A stretch of DNA of 64,000 nt from Xanthostigma xanthostigma (Eukaryota; Arthropoda; Insecta; Raphidioptera; Raphidiidae), in the NCBI GenBank assembly GCA_963575645.1, contig OY754473.1:2170001-2234000 (forward strand), given 5' to 3'. The notes under the pieces are model-generated. The model searched no databases. It saw nothing but the letters and a program-made list of their open reading frames with translations, and was not told the origin of the DNA. Positions 12,101-24,100 of the stretch are shown one piece after another. The first letter of the stretch is position 1. Every line of letters begins with the position of its first letter. The translations under genes and the position numbers were made by a program.

Positions 12101-15100
12101 GTAAAATAATATACCTACATTTCTTATTACAATTGTACAACTAGCTTTAGCCATGTTAACTGTGCGATTGCCTGTCAAACTCAAGTACCAACTTTTGCTT
12201 TATATAAAAAAAAACTATGTGAGGACGTTACCAACATACAAACATTAAAATATGTATCAGTGTTGAAAATAGATGAGTCCGATTGTATACAAGAACTACT
12301 CATTTTATATTAAACGATACGATAAATATCTATCAATAAGATGTCAATTTATATTGTAATTAAACAAACTTGTTTTTAGGAGAGCGTGACGAAGTGTTGA
12401 CAGCAGAGCATCGCGCGCTTCAAGATAAGCTGCGCGACTTGAACACCAAAAAACAGCAAGTCGAAAAATTGGTCGGCGACTTGCAGTCGCTCTCCTGTCC
12501 GCCGAATGACCAAGAACGGAATGTGGGCAACATGCGCAGCCAGTTGGCGTCGTTGCACGGTAATTAAAACAATTGAACGTAAATCAAGTTTAAACAAATG
12601 AAACTTTTAGTCTACATATTTTTTTTTATTCTACAACTGCTAGTACAAAGAAATTTCTATAACATGAGTGAATATTTCCAAAATGATTTAATTTCCTAAT
12701 TTATAGATTTTTTATATTTAATGTATGCTAATGTGTTTTAAATTTAAATTTTAACTGACTTGTTCTATATTTTGTATAAAATGCACAGAACTAACAAATA
12801 TATTATTACTAGCGGTCCCGTCCGGTTTCACCTGGGTGTAAAAGAACGAATGGGGAAGGGAGGAACATGAGTACACACATTCATCTTAGTTTTTAGCGAG
12901 ATGAATGTTGTGTCCAAATTTCATGATGATCGGAGTTACTGTTCAAAAGTTTTTGTCGATAAAAAGCAGTATTTATACTTTTTTTAACTAATAATTTTTT
13001 TTAAATTAATTAAATAAAATTAAAATAAATTTTAATGTAAGCCTTAGAAGAAAGCAATGTAGAAAATAAAAAAAAAAAAATAAAAATGCATTCGCCCAAC
13101 GTAGGGCTCGAATCCACGACCCTGGCATTGACAGTCTTGTGCTCTACCGATTGCGCTAGCCGGCGTTGTATTCTTAGATCGCTAATATGAGTATACTTAG
13201 TGCATTTCACCTGAATAGATACATTTGGAACATTTTTCATTACTGCTCCGCTCCTAATGGTCGTAGCGTGATATTATATAGCCTATAGCCTTCCTCGATA
13301 AATGGGCTATCCAACAAAAAATTTTTTTTTCAATTTGAACCAGTAGTTCCTGAGATTAGCGCGTTCAAACAAACAAACAAACTCTTCAGCTTTATATATG
13401 AGTATAGATTATTATTATATAACATGAAGTGAAACGCTTGCTGATATGATGGTTTTGCGTGTGACGTCACTATATAGTAAACAAAGACATAGCGTCTGCC
13501 TGCGTTTGTTTATTGTAACAGTGACGTCACGCCAAAACAAATCATAATATCTAGAGCTTTCATACGAAATTTCAAAATTGGAATTGAAAATGCGTTTTTT
13601 ACTATTTGTCGATTTCATTTTAAGAAAGTAAAAGTTCAGATGGATTACTACTAGCCCGAAAACAGTTTAAGACAATTTTTCAAGAACAAATATCTGATTT
13701 CAAATGGTTTTCAGGTATGATGAACATGTTATTACGGGCCGAGTCGGAACTGAACATGTCGACATCGAGTACGCCCGAACCAAACATCGATCAGAACTCG
13801 TGCGACCTAAATTTGACAAACGTACCTGTGAAATCCGACAACATAAGCGAAGAACGCGAAAGAAACCGCAACCTGTTTCAGTCGGATCTGTCGTTCGAAA
13901 GTCCACAAGAAGACGTGGCGAGATCAAACCGATTCGGCAAAAAGTTAAACCAAAACGCGTCGGCGCTAGGTTCGAAGGAACGCGAACAGATGTTGTTGAA
14001 AGCTGAACTGCAAGCGAAGAGAAAGGAGCTCGAAGAGTTGATGAGAAAGGATCAGGACCGGACGTCGGTTATTAATCAGGACGTTTGCAGCGAAGGGTCG
14101 CTGGATAAGTCGGAATCGCGGTACGGAGCTCACGGTGATGGACATGCGGTGCCGATGTGGGGAGCAATTGGATCTTCGAATCACATACAAGGACACCGGT
14201 CTGAGAATATGTATCCAAGGTCAGTACGTTAACGATTTAGGATAACCTCAAAGCTAAAAGAACGTCCATTCGTCCGCGTGTCCTAGAAGTAGATAAACGC
14301 TATACACACAGCCAATACTTTTGACTCGAACGGTACAAGATAGAGGTAGGGGCTGAACCTCGCCTTTTAGTACTTTAATCTGACACCAATAAAGATTAAT
14401 TATTATTATAAACTGTAGATTATAAACGCTCACATAGTGCTTTTAGATATTGTAACAAAACTGTTCGTTGTCAGTGGTTAAAAATATTTATTTACAAAAA
14501 GAAACGTAACAAAAACAAACTAAAAAGTATTTCTTTAATATATTAGATATCGTGTCCATCGAGATAATTAATAAGAAAAATCGCAGGATTGTGGACAAAA
14601 AGTTATTTATTTAGTGTACGACGTTTCGTCTATAGATTTAGACTTTTTTCAAGTAGTGGAGTCAAATAAAACATTATAAACGACAAATGACGGAACCCAG
14701 TTATTCTGAATGGATTTGAATGATTTTTTCTTTTTTGGATACATAAGACAAAAACATGGCAACAAGTTTATGTATACATTTTATACATAAACTTGTTGCC
14801 ATGTTTTTGTCTTATGTACCTTAACTTTTGTTAATTGCTATGGTTAGTTAAATTTTCACATTTGTACTTGAAAAAGTCTAAATCTATAGACGAAACGTCG
14901 TACACTAAATAAATAACTTTTTGTGCACAATCCTGCGATTTTTCTTATTAGTATTTCTCTAATGATAATGGAAAATCAAATAATAAAATAATAACGAAAA
15001 AAAAACAAATTCTAAAACAACAATAATAACACTAATTTACAATGTACTCAAAATATTTATATCTCTCAGATGTCTATTTATTTCTATATTTATTTAGAAC

Positions 15101-18100
15101 ACTTTTTTATTTATTGATGAGTATTTGGAAGGAATTCCGTGGCATAAGGATCGAAAATGAAGCAATACTGAGATTTTTTTAAACTTGCATTTAATACTAA
15201 CGTTTCGATACGTTTTGTATCATCTTCAGAGTGTTTAAATGCTGTCACATGTTACCAGTATATTGTTGTTAATGGATTGAGAACATGGTGTCACTCAACT
15301 TGTTAATTGTTATTTTTTATATTTTTAATGTGGATACTGGTTAATGTTAATGTTTTTAAAATTATTAGTTTCTTTTAAATATAAAATTATTGTCACAATT
15401 AAAACAAATGAAGTAACCTTTCTATATTGTGCTGTGAATAATACCGAACTTTTATTTATGTCGTGCACTGACTTCTGACTGACTGCCCTGCCTTCCGCGC
15501 TAGCGCTGTTTATATAAGTTCTTCAGCCGCGTTCTGGAACAATCTTCAGCATTCTTTTATGTGGTTTGGATGGTAATGAGTGTAACAATACTTTAGTAAA
15601 ATTAAACAGTAGTAGACTGAAAAATAAATTAAAACAGGAATTGATAAAACTAGCACCATACACTTTGGACGATTTTTATACATTTAATTTCAACATTTAA
15701 TTAAACTAATTATTGTTTTCTGACATGTTTTATACTCACAGTTTGAGTAAATTTTACTATAATGTAAAATTAGATAAAATAAAGAGTATTATTAGTATTA
15801 TAACGTTCCGACAACAATGCAAGTGTTGTCTACGCGGCTCTGACAATAATCACTGCCGCCGCTTCCAGTGTCGTCTCGTTACAATATGTATCAATAATAT
15901 GAACTGAGCGCGAACTGAACTCGCAACTTTTCTGTTAATTTTTTTTTATACTCCAGAAATTAAATGCTTTGCAAAATATTTTACAGGGACGACGAGACGG
16001 ACGTTTTAGCGTGCGCGCACGGAGCCCTGTTGAACAATACTCACGTTCGATCGGCCAGCATCAGCAACTTATCGGTTCAGCAGCAGCAACAACAACAGCA
16101 GGGCGGCGGTTCGAACAATAACGTCAGCAAGGCGCAACAACAACAACAACAGCAGCAGCAGCAGAGGCACTCGTCACCGCTCGTCATGAGCAACCGCGAT
16201 GTATCGGACATGTCGGTTTGCAGCGTCACGGAGAGCGTGCCGCCGCCCATGCCGCAACTTTGGAGACGCAAACATTCTCACGGTATGTTGACCCCGAAGA
16301 AAACATTTTTAAATTATATCGAACTAAAAAGTAAAAAATAATTTTTTTAAATATAAGCTTAAAACAATAATGAATAAAAAATACTAGTATTATTGCGAAA
16401 AAAGCGTGGGGCGCTCGATGTGCGAAAATGTGGAACAAAGCGCCCCACGCTTTTTTCACAATAATACTAGTATTTTCTATTCATTATTGTTTTAAGCTTA
16501 TTTTAAAAAAATTATTTTTAACTTTTTAGTTCGATATAAAGCGTGTTTTTTAGTTTTTTTTTAAACTATATTTATTTTCCACTTTTTAGTTCGATTTATT
16601 GTCAAAAATTTGCCGAAAAAAAAACATTTTTTTTTCCGGCGCGGACGGGATTAGAACCCACGACCCGTGATTCCGAGAGTTGACGTCAGCGAAGACCCGT
16701 GCCTTAGATCGCACGGCTAACCACTGTAGTTACAGTGCTGGCATATTATACTAGAGTAATAAACCACTTGCTGTAGTCCAAACGAAGGTTACAAACAAAC
16801 ATACATACATACATACATACAAACTTACAAGTGAAGTTAATGTAAAGCGTGTAAAATAGGGTCGGTTTTGTTGGAGTCGCGAACCGCAGATTTTTAAAAC
16901 GCATTCTCGTCAAAATATTACACAATTTAAGGTAGTTTGGGAGCCGCAATCCCAAGTCAATAAATGACTGTTTTTTTTTCTTTTAAATAATTACCCAAAT
17001 CATGCTATAATAATTAATAAAAATTCACATAAAAATTTATTTGATTTAATTTAATGCGAATTATAATTAAATAATTATAGTAATGTAATTAATAAAATAT
17101 TAATTGATTAGTACTCAGCTGTCACTAGTCACTGTCACTACAACAACAGAGATAGAGGCCACATGTCAGTATTAAAAAATTAATAAAATCAAAAGTACGT
17201 GGTAAATTATTCTGAAATTTTTGCAGTGTGTATTTCAGAAATTGTTCTATCCATTAAAAACTTTTTTGTGGGGTCAAGTTTGTCAATTTTTTACCCTCAA
17301 TTTCCGGAGTTATTGAACAAGGACACTCATAAGGGCTCGTGTATTTTTGCATAACTTTAATTAATTATATCTCTTAAATGGTGTGGTAAAAAAATCTGAT
17401 TCTTTTTCTGTAGATGTCTTTAATTATAATCTTTTGAATAAATATAAAAAAATGTAGGGTCAAGTATAAGTCATTTGGCTACCAAACTGCCTTAAGGATG
17501 TGTATAAGGTCAAATTGTGTAGTACATCTAATTAAATTTTCAAAATCATAAATGTATAAAAATTTTCATTTGCGAAGACTTTGTGTTAATTTTAATCATT
17601 TTTTATGGTAGATTTTCTAAAAATTTTCCTATAATTAAATATTATGAACAAATATTTAACATTTAATTTGACTACTGTGACTTTAGTCAAAAACAATCAG
17701 GCAACATGGCTGTTCACGTGGTCTTCTGACACTCGGAAACATAACGTGGAGATAGAATTTCTGACCTCAAAAATTTGAAGCTATGGATACTATAAAAATA
17801 ATAATAAATAAAAATGTCAAATCAAAATTCAAAAAAAGTATTTATTTATTATGAATTATTATCAAGCAATTGCAAAGTGGTCATTAAGAAATCAATTATC
17901 ATTACGCAAAATAATAAACTGATACATAAAGTCAGTAATTAAAGTTTACTTTTGGCAGATTTTTGTTAAAGCAAAGTTTTTTCAAATTAATTGCAGAATA
18001 TAATCTGTACGAACATTTTAGTTTTCCAAACAAAAATAAATATCTCAAATCTTTTACATACTTTTGTTACATTACAGCGTTTATCCGACATATAAACGCA

Positions 18101-21100
18101 TTTTGTGTTCTAAATGCACATAAATCTCAAAAATGACAGGTCCAGAATAATTGACAGTTGGTTCACGTGATATGACATTTCATAAATGCGATTTTTATTA
18201 TCGACATGCAGGAACGCGACGTTGCCTCATTGTCTCATTACATCCGCCATTAATTAAGATTAAGATTCGGAGAATTGATTTCATCACTTTCAAAATAAAA
18301 TATTTCCGTGAAATTGCTGGTAACTCCACGTTTTTTTGGGCTTGAAAAATCGCAAATTGTACAAAGAAACTGATAATAAGTTTTTGAATCATAAATCTTT
18401 GAAATAAAATGATAAATGTTTTAATCTTCTCAAAATTTTTAACACTTCCGGTAGAAATAACATTGAGTGAATGGTGATTTTAAAATGAATTTTTTCATAA
18501 AAAAGGTCGGTAAAGTATCTATTTTTTGGTTTTAATCGATGCAGGAGGTCTAATTCTATAACATATTTTAAAATTAGGCAAAAATCTTTGAATTCAAAAA
18601 TGTTATATACATCCTTAAGTAGACTCAAATTTGAAATTCTGTGTTTGCTGTTTAGATGGAAATGCGAGCAATTTGAGCGCCGAGCCCCGCAGTAATTGGA
18701 ACGCGTCGTGGACTACTGCGACGGCAAACCTTCCGCGAGCGAACAGTATAGCCGGCGAATGCATTCCGCCGGTCGTCGGGCTCCCGGGAAGACAGCCCGT
18801 TCAACACTCTAATTCGTGGTGGCAAAAGAAAGCTTTGCAGGTACAGATCATTCTGTATTCGATTTAAAATGTAAACAAACTATGGCTGACGAATACTTGT
18901 CAGTTTTTAACCGACGAAAAACAAAAACGGAGGAGGTTCTCAAGTCGACGCGTATATATTTTTTTTTTTTTGTTTTTTTTTTTTGTTTTTTTTTTTTTTT
19001 TATTTATGTATGACCACGCATAACTTTTTACAGAGTAGTCCGATTTTGATATTTATTTTTTTGTTTGAAAGGGTATACCCCGAAGTTGGTCCCATATAAA
19101 TTTGGTAAAAAAATTCCAACCCTGGGTAGCAAAACAGGGGATGATTGATTGTTCACTCACTGATTGTAATGTATGACCACGCATAACTTTTTACAGAGTA
19201 GTCCGATTTTGATATTTATTTTTTTGTTTGAAAGGGTATACCCCGAAGTTGGTCCCATATAAATTTGGTAAAAAAATTCCAACCCTGGGTAGCAAAACAG
19301 GGGATGATTGATTGTTCACTCACTGATTGTAATGTATGACCACGCATAATTTTTTACAGAGTAGTCCGATTTTGATATTTATTTTTTTGTTTGAAAGGGT
19401 ATACCCCGAAGTTGGTCCCATATAAATTTGGTAAAAAAATTCCAACCCTAAGGGTAGCAAAACAGGGGATGATTGATTGTTCACTCACTGATTGTAATGT
19501 ATGACCACACATAACTTTTTACAGAGCAGTCCAATTTTGATAATTCTTTTTTATTGGAAAGGGTATACCCCGAAGCTGGTCCCATATAAATTTGGAAAAA
19601 AAATTTCAACTCTAAGGGTAGGAAAACGGGATTATTGATTGTTCATTCACAGATTGTAACGTATGACCACACATAACTTTTTACAGAGTAGTCCGATTTT
19701 GATAATTATTTTTTTATTGGATAGGGTATACCTCGAGGTTGGTCTCATATAAATAAAAAATAGTGAAAATCGTAAATGTATCAAATGAGGTTAGATTTTC
19801 TAAAAATGAATTGTGACAGCTCTTGCGGGGTAACCATGACAACGATGAACAGATCTCGTACATTTTTTTTTAATATAGAGACAACTTGATGGATCAAGCT
19901 AAATCAAAAGAAAAATAACTGTAAATGGAAACTAATGAGGAATAAAATTATTGTCGTAGATCTGTATCAAAATATCGTTTTTTGAAAACAATATGAAAAT
20001 ACATGCAAAAGGTTTTTCACGGGTACACTAGTGTTTTTGACGTGATAACGTCTTATAAATTGATGAATCACCAATCTTATAAATTGATAAAACACCGGCT
20101 GCATGCACGAAAAAGTGTAACGTTCCTAAATCCTAACGTTCGTAACGCGTAACGTTCCGCCTGACCCTGTGCGTGCTTTTTTGCTAATTTCTCGCTCAAT
20201 TTAAATCAGATCGGTTTGAAACCAGTCTTAAACGAAAGAGGAGAACATTTTACATAGATTTCGTATAACAGAATTTGCCTAAACAGTTTTTTTATACAAA
20301 TTTATATAGAAAAATAGCTGTATAAATGCAATGTTGTCTAATGCATGGCGCGACGCGGTCGGTCGTCTTTGTTTGCCGTACATGGAAATTAGAAAATAAC
20401 GTATGACTTGTCTTAACATGAAAACGGCTGCATTTCTAATGTTTAATTCAATTTTTTGACATTAGTATTTTGTGAAATGCAACGCTTTCTAAGTTAAGTA
20501 TTGGAATAACTAATTATTATTAGAACATAATACTTTGACAGTTGCAAACGTCACTTTTGACATTTCTTATCATTCCGACACAAAGGATAAGCGGATTGAA
20601 ACCAAATTTTGGGAGGATGTTTGATATGCAAATATGAAGTGGCCTATTGTTTTTGGGGAACATCGGCGCATGCGTAAAAGAATATATCTCTTATAATGAT
20701 GTTTTATATAATAATAATATAGTTTTTAAAACGGTTTTTACTCTATCTATTTTTACTAGAAATTTTTGTAAATTTTTTGGGGAAAATCGGCGCATGCGCA
20801 AAAGAGATACATGCCATAGTTGTTTTTTATATAATAATAGTGTACTTTTTATAGTGTTTTATTATTCTACTTAATAAAATTTACCTAAATTTGAAGCGAA
20901 AGATGCAATATCATAGATTCGAATTATTATAATTATTATATAAATTTAGGTTATGTATTACGGAATACGTTATCACGTAAAACTATCGTCCGTAAACCGA
21001 CTTTACAGACAACCAATTTTTTTTTATTTCGGAAATCTGTCATCATGACTATTATTGATAAAACGCATATAAAATTTCAGTTGCAGCAACAACTCGAGCT

Positions 21101-24100
21101 GACGTCGAACTTGTGCCAGTCGATGATAATAGACCAGCAGCAGCAGTCTCACTCGTCGTCTAGCATCCAGAACGACCTGAGCCCGTATCCGATGCAGCCG
21201 GTGTACGGCGGCGTCGGCAACGCGCTCCAAATGGCGCCGATTCCGTACGGGCTGCAGGCGTCGACAGTGCAGCCGGCGGCGTACGCGGCGACTGCGACGG
21301 CCGAACAGCAGTGCCAGAACCTGATAGCCGCCAGTCAACTGCACATGCAGACGATGATTTTGACGTCGCTTAACCAATGCTGCAACATGCTGTGGATGCA
21401 GCAGAAGGAGCTCGCTGCCCTGCGCAACATCACCACTTCGGTAATTGTGTTTTTGAAATAGCTGTTGTGTTCCTCGGGATTCAATTGTAGGGCGTCTTTT
21501 TTATGTTATTTATTAATGACTTAGGGGCCATTCAAGTATTGCGTAAGCGAAATTTTAATAATTTAAAAACCAAGGTCGCGAATCCGTTGGTAGCCACTTA
21601 AGGAGGTTGATCCGTTACAGTCCCAATCAAAAGTAAGTCGAATTCTAAATGGGAACTTTTCCATAATAAATTTTTACAAAAGGTTATAAGTCGATGATAC
21701 TAATAAATTATTGTCATAATGACATAAATATATTTTTTTAATATTAATTAATTATTTCAGTATTTTACTTAATGGACTTACTTTTGAATTTTTTGTACAA
21801 AGTTAGGTTAAAAAAATAAATTTATGTTAAAAATCTGTATTTTACATATTTTTTGCAGTAAATAATTAAAAAAAGAAATTAGAAGTAATAAAAATTAAAA
21901 TTAAATTATTAAAAAGTTGAAAATTCAGTTAAAATTGTTAAAACTGTCAAGAATAAAAGTCCATAATCGAAAAGTGCTAAGGTTTAATAATTTTTTTTAT
22001 TGATTAAAAGTCTCCTAATTAAGTTGGAAAAAATATTAAAATATGCGTAAGACATCGATGCTTTACATAGTTAGTTTTCGGAACTGCTGACATTATTTGG
22101 TTATTTGCAAAAAATTAAAATGTACCGTTTGCAGGCTAGGTTGACATATTTTCCATAAGACTACATGTAAAAGTTTTTTTTAATTTTTAACTTTATAAAT
22201 CTCCCAATGATTTCGGATTTTTGACGTGATAACGTCTTATAAATTGATGAATCACCAATCTTATAAATTGATAAAACACCGGCTGCATGCACGAAAAAGT
22301 GTAACGTTCCGCCTGACCCTGTGCGTGCTTTTCTCGAAAACGGCCCTAACGATTTGGATGAAATTTACTGAAAAGGGATTTTGGGGGGCAAAAAATCGTT
22401 TTAGCTAGGTCTCATCTCTCGAAAAAATCGTTTTCATACAAATTTTATCATTATAAAAATCAATTTTTTGACGTATGAAAATACTTAAATATTGTAAGTA
22501 GATTTTGGAATTTTATATAAACAGTGAAACAATTGTTTTATAAATATTATGACAGCTAATCTTTGAGACTTAAAATAAATACGAAAGAAAGAAAGTTAAA
22601 AAAAAAACAATTATATTATATGGTGAGTAATTTAAATAAATAAAATTAACCTAAATTTGAAGCGAAAGATGCAATATCATAGATTCGAATTATTATAATT
22701 ATTATATAAATTTAGGTTATGTATTACGGAATACGTTATCACGTAAAACTATCGTCCGTAAACCGACTTTACAGACAACCAATTTTTTTTTTCATTATCT
22801 TCGTAAAACGGCTCAACCTCCTTAAAAGGCACCGCTTTCGAGTTATGCTTCCGGTTATCTATTTATTCTTGTGGCGTTGCTTTCTCAAAATCTAAACCTT
22901 TTATTGTTGTTGCAGATTCAGGAGAATCAGCACCGCGCCGCAATTCAAGATCACTTGGACTTGCAGTCGTGCGGTATCCCGATGCATCCCGTGTCCAGTT
23001 CGGCGCCGATGAGCCGGACAAACCAGTACAAACCGTCGACGAGTATTGTCGAATCGCAGTCGGACAACGCGTTAAACGTTTCCTTTCAGCAGGCGAACGT
23101 CGTTCCCGCCGCCCCCTTCTCCTTTCCAACCAACAATAGCAACAATAATAATAATTACAATATGCAGCCGGCTATAAACAATGCTCAAAATTTCAACAAT
23201 AGCGCTGCGGTGGCACAAAATCTAAACACTGTACAAAATCCGTTGATGCAAACCATGAACAATGTTCAGAACTCGGCTCTGAATCCAAATTTAGTTCAGA
23301 ACACGAATAGTATACAGGTAGTGCCGAACAATAACGCAGCGCCTAATTTTCAAAACGAGTTGCCGAGAGTCAATGTCCAGAATATCGGCGGACCGATTAA
23401 CTGGAATGGCGCTCAGGCGCTAAATAACCAAGTTGCGCCCGGCAACAGAGCGAATAATTATTGGGACAATTTTCGCAGGTAATTTATTCTTTGTTAAATA
23501 GTTAGGAGCAATTTTCGTTACCAATTTAAATACAATTATTGTTGAGATTGAAACTGTAGGGCGTTTACTGGTTTAACAAATTAATTATAGATTTTTGTAT
23601 TGGTTGTCGATCGTCTATAATCTACAGCTCCTCCTCCCTTGATAGATGACATGAAATAATTGTCATTCTTATTATTAGAAATCGAATATTGCGGATATAC
23701 AGTATGTAAACGCGTAAGGTGCACATAGGGAAATTAGCATTGGGAAAAAATACTTGGATCAGAGTTAGCCATGACTGCATTAATTGTTATTTCTATTGAA
23801 TTATCGTGGTAATCTTGAGGATTTCTATTTTATTTTGATTTATTTTTATTTGACTTGGCTTTTTTAATAATAAAAAGCTCTTATAAATCATTATTTTAAT
23901 TTTTTTGTACAAAAATAAAACAAAAAAGCAACTCCATCTGTTTGAAAACATTTCATTCAAAAATTGTCTGACTGGTATGGCGTATGCGTGTTGGTAAATC
24001 AGTGACCCAATGTCTTTAGGTTCAACACGAATAAGCGGAGATATTTGTTCTCGCACCATATTTAAGTATTTTTGGGAATTTAATGTCCCATTAATAAAAA

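Larger units (their letters stand above)
14451..15560. repeat. LTR-like repeat copy 2, broken by two nested elements
   Basis: Segments 14451-14541, 14952-15105 and 15456-15560 together match the 10967-11390 repeat (for example 'tatttacaaaaagaaacgt', 'cagatgtctatttattt', 'cgctgtttatataagttctt'). Inserted between them are a foldback (14569-14952) and another element carrying the H3 motif (15106-15455). Confidence 0.7.

Noticed and set aside
13093..13165. Functional tRNA gene on the minus strand
   Set aside because: Multicopy inside repeat J with the same flanks at other sites, and the anticodon does not match its Lys-like body.
13450..13535. CRE-type TGACGTCA sites as regulatory elements
   Set aside because: They are part of an inverted repeat found again at 26650-27060, so the palindromic motif is explained by the repeat.
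16077..16271. Cysteine-rich open frame on the minus strand
   Set aside because: It is the antisense of the polyglutamine codons in a well-supported PCM1 exon.
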